Below are positions 1 to 10,130 of a DNA stretch of 64,000 nt, one piece after another. This stretch comes from Acanthaster planci. Its lineage: Eukaryota; Echinodermata; Asteroidea; Valvatida; Acanthasteridae. The DNA lies in assembly GCF_001949145.1 (NCBI RefSeq), contig NW_019091388.1, forward strand, positions 1,616,315 through 1,680,314, read 5' to 3'. Under the pieces are notes generated by a model, which did no database searches, was not told the origin of the DNA, and was given only the letters and a program-made list of their open reading frames with translations. The position numbers and the translations under genes were made by a program. Positions within the stretch are counted from its first letter, which is position 1, and the number at the start of each line of letters is the position of its first letter.

Positions 1-140
1 CCGCTACGTTAACCCGCTCCCCCCACTGGATCCGTTCCCCCAGCACCTTTAGAGGTGTCCCATCCTCCCCTCGTAGTTCTGCCAGTTTAGTGGCGTCATC
101 ATTGCTTTATTCGATTACTTACTCCGAGCCACTCCCAGAG

Positions 141-385
141 GGAGTCAGGTTGGCATAGTGGTTCTTTCCTCGCCTTCCACCTCTGCGGTCCGGGCTCGAC
201 TCCCAGCCTGGTCCACACGTGGACTGGTTTTTCAGTCCCTACCTGATTCCTTGGGTTTTACCTTGAATAATTCCTGTGGGGTCTCCTCCCACCTCTAAAA
301 CTGTACCTGCCTCTCATTGTCTCCTCTCTACAGGCTTCTTCAGGCTTGTGAGCTACAGTGCCTAGAGCGCTTTTGAGGATCCTTG
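141..385 (+). mobile_element. tRNA-derived SINE, copy 1
   Basis: The left end resembles a tRNA gene with an internal RNA polymerase III promoter: an A-box-like TGGCATAGTGG at about 151-161 and a B-box-like GGGCTCGACTCCC at about 192-204, roughly 40 bases apart. A non-tRNA body follows. A second copy on the minus strand at about 13505-13740 shares the head (GAGTCAGGTTGG, then CTCTTTCCTC) and the body (GTCCCTGCCTG-like, CCACCTCTAAAACTG-like), which shows that this is a dispersed family and not a tRNA gene. Element ends are approximate, and I see no clean target-site duplication. Confidence 0.65.
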
Positions 386-1289
386 GTGTCATTACCAGAA
401 ATAATTAACAACCACCAATATCACTCAACAAAATGGAAACTTTATTTTGACAAAAAGATTATTTCATTATCGGGTTGTCAGTTATAGTGAAAGCATGACG
501 TGTGGGGATTTCGGCGCCGTCCGGTGTTGTGGTTCTTTGGGCAAACGCGTTTTCCTTCGTCTAAAGTTTTTAGTTTACCGTCATAAAACCTGCGATCTTT
601 TTTTATCGAAACAATAAGTCAATAACTGTCCCTTTCCTGTCGGTAGAGGCAAAACTGTTAAAAAGTGGTTAGGATAGGGGAAGTCCTCTTCCAGTGGTGC
701 AGTTTGCTTATCTCGTTCGTGTAAGGAAAGCATTACTGTCATCATACGCATGCTTGGATGAACGCCAGAAACACTGTCATATGATAACAAGGAATCAAAG
801 ATTATCACCGAAATCAATAGACTCTTCCACTCATAAGAACCAGTGCCGAATTTTCTCCTATAACGTTTAATTTATTTAGAAAATTTAAACTTGCGCGGAT
901 ACAATTTGCAGCATCTAAATTTAAATAGATTTCCCTGACCACGCTCTCATAACAACGACAACTGAAACAAGCAACATGGCTGAGATGCCCACCGTGGGCC
1001 GGCGTTCTGACTTTTCTGGGTGCACCTTATTTGTCTGAAACCACAACTCAAACAGGCCGATTCAGTTGATTTCGGCGCGATCAGATTGTCTTCTGCCACT
1101 ATGAATCCACGGACATCTTGTCAGTATCTCCTCAATATGACCAAAGGAAATTGTTTCTGACTGACAAGAACTTCTCGTCGTCTCGTGGAACCCACGTTAC
1201 CAGTATCACAATGCCTTCAGAGTGCGCCAACGAAGACTTGATATCGTAATGTTAACGGTTCTTGGTTTGTTTCGTTTTTGTTTTTACAG
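386..1289. other. Upstream region of the APOL-like gene
   Basis: No coding exon is convincing here. A short ATG-started frame of about 20 codons at 975-1037 has a favourable start context (CAACATGG) but nothing else in its support. The stretch ends in a strong polypyrimidine tract and a TTTTTACAG acceptor at 1281-1289, so the first exon of the APOL-like gene, probably all 5' UTR, should lie in or beyond this region. I could not pick its donor or a core promoter. Confidence 0.4.
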
Positions 1290-1321
1290 TTTGGACAGTT
1301 TGCTTTAAAAGCGAGGCCAAA

Positions 1322-3961
1322 ATGTCGTTGAATGCCGATTTGCTCCGTACCCTGCTGGATCAACTCTCTGATATGATAGGCACGCGTAAGGAGATGATCG
1401 ACTGGCTCAAGGACTTCATCGACGATATAAAAACACAAGAAATTGCCATCAACAGCACCAAGACAGGGGCGGCAGCTCTGGGCGTCATTTCGACCATCGG
1501 CCTCTTCACGCCTTTCGCTCCCCTCGCTATTGGCGGACTAGTCGCGTCTGGAGGTGCGGCCGTGGCAACCACCATCGGTGATCTCATCGCCAACAAAGTG
1601 AAGAGCGGTAACCTGGAAGAAAAAGTCGACAGTATGAAAAAGGAAGACTCCGATCTGCAGGATTTGCACAAGAAGATTAAGGAGCAAGCTGACAAACTTG
1701 CAAAAGTAAGTTTTTCTCTTAACTGTATGGTTTTTCAGCACTTAAAGGAGCAATATTTTTCATCCCTCTCAAAGCTTCAAGTAAACGAACAACATGGATG
1801 AGTTTATTTCTACAAAGAGGCTACGAAGCTCTTGTAACAAAGATACGGAGACACTATTGAATATTCTCATACTATATTCAGTTATTAGTAAATATGTGTA
1901 CATGATGGCGATATCATAATAGGGGCCTACGCAAATGACAGAAATGAAACACAAGAAAGAAAAATGTGGTGTTCCTCAACTACCAACCTCCAACATAATT
2001 CATAGTCGCGAGAGCTAAACTGGTCCCTACATCATCACATGCACATATCCAGTTCCTAAGTGACTTCTTCACGAAGACGGACGCGTCACGATTTGCAGGC
2101 TTCCATTGGACGATCGGTGAAGTTGCGCGTTAACTTCCGGTTGCATGGTTCCACGTAAACGGCGATCAACTTGCATGTAACTATGTACAGTGCATGTGCA
2201 GTGGACGTGGTTTAAAATCAAGTGACGTCACACTTAACGAACCGTATAGTTGCTGTTTTGCTGATGTTTGGCGCGCACACACATGGATCCGCTTGCAATT
2301 TTTAAAGTTCATTTCAACTGTTTGGTATCTTTTGTGGATTTTGCACATTTTAAACAACAAATCCCCCCTTTGTGAGCCTTTCAGTTCCCAGTATAAATGC
2401 ACATGTGTTACAAACAAAGGAGTTGGATCACACAAAAAAAAACTAGACGACTTTTTGTGCATACTACAGAGTAAGAATTTCGTACCTACATGTATATATA
2501 GCATGTAAAATAAATACATGCACATGTAGTTGATGGCATGTTTGTCACTTATTAGTTATTTGATGCACATAGAAGTACCCTGTTAACAAATTCTTGTGAA
2601 CTCTAGTTTTGTCAAAACTTAAGAGTTCGGTTTAAAACCTGGTACGCACTTTATGCATGTTACGTGTACCGTTTCTGTCTATGAAGGAAGTGTCTTTTGT
2701 GCGGTTACAAGTACCGGTGGGTGCTGTACTGTATGCATTTCACTGGATTTAGACAATATTCAAGGTGGTTTGTGAATTTAGTCATGTACTTCGTTTGAAA
2801 TTTCTTAATTCCAATCCAACTTTGTTTAATTTTGTAACAAAAGGGATAAACGGATGAAAATTATTACACATTGCTCGCTTTCGAAAAGATAATTGAGCCA
2901 ACTTGTCTCCAATTTTCATAAACATAAAAAAGCGATTTAAATTTTTAAAAAGTCTGATTTTTTAAATCAACAAATCCAATTTTGGGGGGTTCTTTAAAAC
3001 ATAAAAAATTCCCAACCCTGATGTTCGTGGCGCTATCAGATGGGCCAGCGTGAGGATGCGCTTGCCAGGCTACGTGCTACACTTGTGAACAGATAACGGC
3101 ACACGTATACACCTACCCATACATGCTGCCTTTTGCTTCGCATCGGGAACTTCTCTATGAAAAAACACATTGGACACAGGGGCGTAAGCGTTGGAAATTT
3201 CGTTTTCACGAAAGAACAGTCATCTTTACTGGTTAATTTCGGCTAATTAACCACTGTTTTTTATTCTGATTACTGGGATCATGAAAAAGATTACCTTTCA
3301 AAGAATCATGTGAAAGTTTCCTCACCGCATGAAGTTGTATTGCACAAAGTAGCAGGTTTTGCATTTTTTTAAAAAGGAAACTCCCCTTTCGATTTTCTCG
3401 ACAACGTCCCTTCTTCAAAATCTACCTACCTGTCCTTTTATGAAAACAAGAGGACAGTTTGATGACTGAGGAGGTAACGACACATCTGTTTTTTCTCCTT
3501 TTTTCATTTAGGAATTGAAAATCTCCACCGAGGAAGCGACACTTTTCCTCTTAGTTGGCGTGCCCAAAATGGTGGTACAGGCTAGCTTGCAGGTGGCCAA
3601 GGGAGTCGTTGAAATTCAAAGAATTCTCCCACATCTCCAGGCCATGCACAACGCCATGAAGCTCGGTGCCTCATTAACACAAGCTGCCCGACTGGGTGCC
3701 ACCACCTTTCAAGGCGGAAGACTGACGGTTACGGGCGTGGAGGGAGGGGCGGCGATCGCAAGGACCACCCTGGCTGTCACCACGTCTGCAAAGGTCCTGG
3801 GAGGGTTTGGCGCCGTTATCGGGGTAGCCGATGCCATCTACAGTTGGAGTACCAAAAACCCCAACCGAAATTCAGCCGAGAATCTGTTGCCACAGGTCGA
3901 GGGAAACCTCAAGGCCCTTGAGAAAATAGAGAAAGAGTTCTTAGAACTAAAAGAGCTCTAA
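1322..3961 (+). CDS. Apolipoprotein L-like protein, complete CDS in two exons
   Basis: Coding exons are 1322-1705 and 3512-3961, joined in phase 0 by a GTAAGT donor at 1706 and a TTTAG acceptor at 3511. They encode 277 residues. The start is the first ATG after the acceptor at 1289, with context CCAAAATG. Residues 1-45 are helical and charged. Residues 48-90 form a Gly/Ala-rich hydrophobic hairpin (GAAALGVISTIG, then GGLVASGGAAVATTIG), the hallmark of the APOL family. A charged helix covers about 95-130. The second exon has a further hydrophobic stretch at about 210-240 (LGGFGAVIGVADAIYSW) and a C-terminal heptad-like helix (LEKIEKEFLELKEL), in the order seen in vertebrate APOLs. No signal peptide is visible, so an intracellular, membrane-associating protein is likely. 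Vertebrate APOLs act in lipid binding, ion-channel activity and innate immunity; the role of this one is unknown. Assignment is by fold pattern, not by close identity. Confidence 0.78.
1706..3511 (+). other. Intron of the APOL-like gene
   Basis: This is a 1.8 kb AT-rich intron. The ORFs in it lack conserved motifs and look fortuitous. The 3' end carries a long T-rich tract before the acceptor at 3510-3511. Confidence 0.7.
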
Positions 3962-4263
3962 ATCCGCAAAGCTGTGTTAGATAGCTCTGTACTTAGGGCT
4001 ACTCCTGTACTAAACGGTTTGCTAGAGTAGTTCCACATCAAATTCTTGCATACTGCTGTTCCTATACAAATACTTATAATCAGATCATTCATTCTGTAGT
4101 TGGGAATTTCCCAGTAATCTGTGCAGGGAGTGTACAGTCGTGTTCTATCTACCCTCCTCTAGCAGGAGCCTAACAAACTCATAAGATAGATGCTCCAGTC
4201 CTAGCATTACATTGCATCATGCACTTTCTTAAGTACGGCCGTTTTTTTAAATTTCTACATGTA

Positions 4264-4269
4264 AATAAA
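4264..4269 (+). terminator. Candidate poly(A) signal of the APOL-like gene
   Basis: AATAAA lies about 300 bases after the stop codon at 3961. No clear GT-rich downstream element follows it, so the assignment rests on position alone. Confidence 0.3.
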
Positions 4270-6969
4270 TCTCTATGGCCAATCTGAAGGACTAGGTTCA
4301 ATTCTGGACTTGATTTGGGGGGGGGAAGACAAAAAAGAAACAATCCTTTTAAAAAGAGAATTGCAATGTGCACAATGCTGTCGCGCCTGTGGCCCTTTGC
4401 AGTTTCATTCAGCTATGAAAATTTGTTTTCCAACTTGTGGAATTGATAAAAATTCGGGTCCAACAGGAACAGCTGTATCCTAAATTGGTAGGTTTTAATT
4501 CTAGTTTTGTGTTTAGCTGAGTAGATTAACTTGACATACCGACCCACTAATCTAACTCTTGATAATCAAGTTTAGCGAGCGCCCGTAGATGCTTTTAGGC
4601 TAGGTTCACACCAAGAACCTCTACATTTTCCCAATGAAGCTTATGTCCTCTACGGTCTTATCCTTACAATGATTATTTCATTTACTTGATTGTTTGTAAC
4701 CCTTTTCATGCAGCGTATTTTCTTTTTTGAGCGAGTGTTCCAACCTCATTACGGCCTGACGGCACCACAAGCTAATTTTTTTCTAAGAAAACAGATAAAT
4801 CATCACTACACATNTTGTAAATGATTAAATTGAACTTTTACGAGATTTACTTATTACTTTGTATTAATCTATGAAGTAGAATGACCAAGTAGGAAAGATC
4901 AAATATAGATTTGAAGACGATGTCACAGTTCCACTTCGAAATACTGTCCGATAAGCAAATAATTACTAACAAATGTATCTCCTTTCGGAAGTAAAATTTT
5001 TAACACGGAAAAGAAAGTTGCTGGGTTCATAACGTTAAGACTGGAAACCAATTAGGGGGCCTATATAACTTTTACTTGAACTTCAATCCAGTCTATGGAG
5101 AAATACCCATTTGATGTAAACCTACAAAAGACATTTCCAATTCTTGTAGGAAACAAGGTACAAATCAGCAAATTTTTTTTAACGCATATCATACAACAAT
5201 TGTACTCAGATGATAAGATGCATGAAACCTACAAGTTATTTCCCTATCAGTACATTCTACTCTAACCAGTGTAAGTAGGCCTACTCAGATTTTTAATGAT
5301 ACTGAAATGTCTTCTAGACCAAATGTAATAAGAAATAATATTGTGTATACATGTCCCATCAAAAGACCTCTTGGAATAAATTTTGACTATCCATTCGTGC
5401 TGTCAAGATGTTTCACCCATACACATCCTTGTTATATTAATAAACTGTGTCGAAAGTATAATCGAAAAATATAAACCGAATGAAGTTACACAGTGCATCA
5501 GTTTTGTGTGTTGTATTCATTCCCAAACAGCGTGGTTGTAGCCAGTGAGTTATAAAGTTTCTTTCTTGTATAGGAGTGGCGCCCTTTCTGCTCTTTCTTG
5601 TGTTGGAGCAGCACCCCAAGCTTTTCTGTTCATCTTGTTGCATCAACCAATATCTTGCTCACGCGCGGATGGCGACTTGATTTTTTGTTTGTTGGGGGTG
5701 TGCCACCCGGGCCCCCCGTTGTCTTGAAGCCCGTGGTTTTCCAAGTAGCCCGTCCGGGTTTTTTTGTGGGCACGGAAGGGAAAACACCACAGTTTACCGG
5801 GTCTATTGGCTCGATCCTTTCGTTTTCAATTTGTGACTTCCTTGTGTTTTCTTTTACATTTAGTTGTGTGTACTCGAAGATATCCGCCTGGCCGTGCCTA
5901 AGGGTGGATCGTGAGCCGAATTTTCGGGGGGGGGGGGCAACTAGGGTGAAATTGTGGAATTTCTTTATCTTTAGGGCTCCTCTGAAGGTGGGAATAAATT
6001 TGAGGACCTTTTAACGTGCCATTTATGGAAGGGAAATGGGGGATTGCCCCGAGTCAAGACCCTCTTAATTCTAACGTGGCGCACATCGACTTTCACTTGA
6101 CTTTCCATATACCGTATTTCCTAACCTCTTGTTGAAAAAAAATAATTTGGTCATATCCAAATTCTTCATAATACATGCTGTCACATTTGTCATTTGAAAT
6201 GATGGCGTCCAAACTGGGAAAGAACGTGGCGCGCTTGAAAAAATCTTAGTTAATCCCAAATAAACATTTAAGAACTTCTTCAAAATTGATAAATTCTAGA
6301 TAATCATAATTACTCCTACTTACATACCAAACTAAACGTTTACTAGAAAATTTTCGTATTTTGGGACTGACATTTTAATAGTGGTCATTTTAAAAATTCG
6401 GAACCGAGCCCAAATGAAAATACTGAGAGAGTTTTGAAATAGAATATTAGGAGTTTGATGAAATTTTACTTATAATGGGCTTTGGATTTTTAGACCTACG
6501 AAAAGATATTTTTTCCCAATACGAATCAAATTATATGTCAAGGAACCATAGACGTATAAAAAGTATTTTCATTTAGTTCCAATGCTGAAAGCCAATTAAA
6601 CTAACTAAATAACCCAACAGATACGCATCCGAAATTTTAAAAAAGGCTTCATAGGCGCAGATGCATGTCTGGTATCTGCCTCGCGGATCGTGCAGTGGCA
6701 TATTTTCTATCGTTGAGTTGACCAGACTGTAACCAACAACCCATGGAAACTAAGTAAATACCAGTTCAGTATGATGTCGGACGGGACTCCGTGTTTTTAT
6801 TTTTAAGTAAGTTACATAATACATGTTTGTATACAATTTGAAAAATGATTCGGGCTATTTATGGTTTCATGCTTTATTTATTTGGGGTAAATTTACGTCT
6901 TTGGGACATTTTAGGTTGATATTTGGATCCTTTTTAGGTGTACTACCCTCTAGTACTAGACCCACACTT
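4270..6969. other. Gene-free intergenic stretch
   Basis: I see no supported gene. The stretch is AT-rich with stop codons in all frames, apart from short ORFs without recognisable motifs. One N occurs at 4814. A G homopolymer lies at about 5926-5937. The GC-richer patch at 5650-6015 has an open frame on the + strand but no conserved motif. Confidence 0.5.
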
Positions 6970-7199
6970 AGAGCTGTTACAATCTGTCTCTTGTCTGTCG
7001 CCTCCACAGCTGCCCAAGTTCAAGGCATGTCTTAAATGCCTGAAATCCAAACTGCAGGATTGTCACAAACTTTGAATATCAATATCTTCTAAAATGAGAA
7101 TCACTCGAAAATTTTAAGCACCCTAAAGCTTTCCAAAAATGTAAATTTTCCCACATATGGCGCCTTGAAAAACCCGGCCTGTACTACATGCTGACCAGC
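6970..7199 (+). repeat. Left arm of a 2.4 kb inverted-repeat segment
   Basis: This arm is the degenerate reverse complement of the right arm at about 9064-9330. Shared landmarks, in order, are ACAATCTGTCTCTT, TTCAAGGCATGTCTTAAATG, CTGAAATCCAAACTGCAGGA, a run ending in AATTTTC, GGCGCCTTGAAAAACCC and TACATGCTGACCA. Similarity stops just after CATGCTGACCA on both sides. The arms could be inverted copies of one element or the termini of a foldback-type element. Confidence 0.7.
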
Positions 7200-9063
7200 A
7201 CTTCTGGGTCCAGTCCACTAATTCAAGCCCCATTGAAACAGTGTAAAATCAGCACCGTTCAGGGCCCAATAGCATACACNAACAAAATTACCCCCCAAAA
7301 AGTGATTTTTACGAAGTCCGATTGCAGCCATTTTCCAAGTGGCAACCCTCAATTTTCTCGGGCACTTAGGACCATTTTTCAACCGTAGTTTTTAGCCCTT
7401 CTGCTCTCATATGAAAACTCAAAGACCCAGGGAGTTGATCCTGGCAACGATTTACACAATCTCACCATTTTGGGGGCCAAACAATCTCCTTTTTCAAAAG
7501 ATACTAAGGGGGCACTTTTAATGCTAATGAGCTGGTCAGAAATTCTCACTTGAATTAGTGGTCTGCACCCTTCTTGCATCGGATTTCAAGGCACCCGGCA
7601 GGCGCTCTGGTATACCTTGTACCATACAGAACTGGTTCCCTATCATACCTTGCGTGACAGACGAAGAAGGAACCGGTGAAATTGAATTTGAATAACATTA
7701 ATATGCTTGTCTGTATCATGCTCCACCATTGATCTCCATTATGTGGACTGGAAATAACTAACTTATTTCAGGAAATAACTAACCCACTCGAAAGTGATAA
7801 TGTTAACTTGTTTTTGTGTGTGTTTGTTTTTAATTCATTTTTTTACACCTATTATCTACGGTCTCGCTTTAGCAATATTTTCACTTTGGGTCGGTTTAAT
7901 CATGATTTGTTCATTGTGTAAAACTTTGAGAATTCCACCAGGACATGCAATAGGTTTTGTCAGTAAATATGATGTCCAAACTGTCTATGAGTTTTTCCGT
8001 CTGGTTTCGATGAGCCAACACTGAAAAAATCATCAGTAAAATGATTTTAATTTTACACACTCTTCACAACCTGACTTAAGGATTCACATTTAACAATTAC
8101 TTTTTGGCATAAAAAAGTCAGTTTTAACTGAGAACGAATAATTTGTTATGTAGACAAAGTTTCTTTCATTGCGTTGACTTTGAATTCCCTTGTTTGTAAC
8201 TTCATTCAACAGAAACGTTAACACTCTGCTTCTCACTTTGGTTTCATCTCTGCTCCGAAAAAGAATTCTGTCACTCATATCATCTCGTCTGTCACACGAT
8301 TTGGGTTCAGTGCGTCAGTAGATCTGACAAACACAAATCATGGCTGTCTTGGATTTTTTTTCGGTAAAATCTGGGGAAAATAAACAACAAATTAGTCGTT
8401 CAATTTTTGAAACTACTTTTGCCAATAAGTAACATTTCAGACAGTCTCAACTTCGAGATAGTGAAGTTTCATATAGGCCTACCAAGCCTGATAGGCTGGA
8501 GAGACTGTTGTAAATTTCTTACTAGGCCTAACTAGGCTTAAAGTTAAGTTTTATAAAGTACTTGAGAAACTTTCTGAAACTAAATAAGGTGCGACTCACA
8601 TTTCCTTCTGTTACTTCTCTCAAACTTGACACTGATCTCCGGTAATTCACAGCTGTGTAAACCTCAACTATTCTTTCCAAATTTATCCATTCCAAGTACA
8701 GAATTCAGTTTTTCTTCGAAATCTGACGATTGAAGCACAGAAACCTCAACCGGTATTTGAAAAACTCCATTTGAAAGCACACACAACAAAATTCGCAAAG
8801 CTTGTTATTTACCCTCCTGAAAATACGCATACCCGGGCCGCGTTTTGGATGCGATGTCCTATCCAATCTGTATTTATAATGGAGATCAATGTGCTCCACA
8901 CACGTGCTGTGGGTGTACTGTACGCTAGCAAAGTGCACGCCCAACTTACTACTAAGCAGTACTGTGACAATACTAATTATGCATGCATCTACGGCACCTG
9001 TTGGGTACCTTGACTTCCGACATACGAAGTGCTGTCTTCATTTTTCAAAATGGCGCCACCCGT
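7200..9063. other. Interior of the inverted-repeat segment
   Basis: The interior is AT-rich with only short ORFs. The longest hydrophobic one (7794-8024, +) has no family motif, and I see no transposase signature. One N is present at 7280. Confidence 0.45.
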
Positions 9064-9330
9064 GGTCAGCATGTAATACTACAGGCTGGGTTTTTCAAGG
9101 CGCCATACATTGGAAATTGTACAATTTTGGAAAGCTCCAGGGTGCTCATATAAAAGTCCAAACTCTGAGGAATACGCCAGTGTAAGTAAAATTGTCGAGT
9201 TATTCTCGTTTCGGAAGATATTAGGATTTAAAGTTTGTGACAATCCTGCAGTTTGGATTTCAGGCATTTAAGACATGCCTTGAAGTAGGGCTGTGGTGGC
9301 AACGGATAAGAGACAGATTGTAAAAGAGAG
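9064..9330 (-). repeat. Right arm of the 2.4 kb inverted-repeat segment
   Basis: Read on the minus strand, this repeats the landmarks of the arm at 6970-7199, including the GGCGCC and CATGCTGACCA words at the inner end and ACAATCTGTCTCTT at the outer end. Similarity is interrupted by small insertions and deletions, so the arms have been diverging for a long time. Confidence 0.7.
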
Positions 9331-9976
9331 CCACTACAGCCCTATTTGTGGGGTTAATTCCCCTCCTCCCTGTAATTATCAGTTCACCCTTCCCCTATTG
9401 TTCATGCTGACCCCCTAATGTTCCTCTTGTAAGCAGTACTTTCATGTCATTGAGGTCATTCAGCAGACCAACACTGTACAGACAAGACGTACAATGTACA
9501 TGTATACGTACATGTAGCTAGGTTTCTTGCTCTGTTTTCCATCTCATCCACTCTTTACAAGTGTCTGCCCCTTTTTGGATTTCTGACTCTGTGTGTTCTA
9601 AGAGTAATGTTTCATTGGTGCTATGTTGGTTTTTATTTTTATTCTTTGATTTTCCCTTCCTAGTTTTTTCTGTGGTTGCTTCAAAATCTTTTGACAGTCC
9701 ACTTTGGCTTCTTGTTTTCATTTTGTAGATCTTTTTTGAATTGTAATTTTGAGATCTGTTTTATTCCTTGTGAAACCTTTGAGGCTTTCAGTGCTTTTTT
9801 GACCCAGTTGTGTTTTTCACTTGAATATTTGAGAACACATGTACCTGGTTACAGCCATAGTTTTCATAGACACTCAGCTTACAAAGTCATATCAAGAGCA
9901 GTTGTAATATGAAGCACCTTGCTGAGTTATGGTAAATCTTGATGTTTGATGAATATTTGTTTTATTTTTTTTGCAG
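9331..9976. other. Upstream flank or 5' intron of ABHD8
   Basis: No coding exon is recognisable. The stretch ends in a long T tract and the acceptor TTGCAG (9971-9976), so the ABHD8 start codon is not in the first exon; a separate 5' UTR exon must lie upstream, and I could not locate it. Confidence 0.5.
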
Positions 9977-10067
9977 AGGAAACCAGCGTTTGTCAACGTC
10001 CTGGATCCTTTCTTCGAAGCTTCGAAAATTTTAGGGGTAAATAGTGTCCAAGTTTAAGTGCAGCGCG

Positions 10068-10130
10068 ATGAGCAATGGTGACCAGGTCCAGCTTCTTTGG
10101 CCTACAGAGGAGCCGTCGCATTGCCCCTGA
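10068..10130 (+). CDS. Short upstream ORF overlapping the ABHD8 start
   Basis: An ATG at 10068 (context GCGCGATGA) opens a 20-codon frame that ends at the TGA at 10128-10130. It starts 7 bases before the ABHD8 ATG and runs in the +1 frame, overlapping the first 56 coding bases. If translated it would compete with the main start. Conservation is unknown. It may be only a leaky-scanned ATG. Confidence 0.35.
   Translation: MSNGDQVQLLWPTEEPSHCP

Noticed and set aside
5598-6014. A 138-codon + strand ORF
   Set aside because: It runs through a G homopolymer, has no motif or splice partner, and its residue mix looks random.
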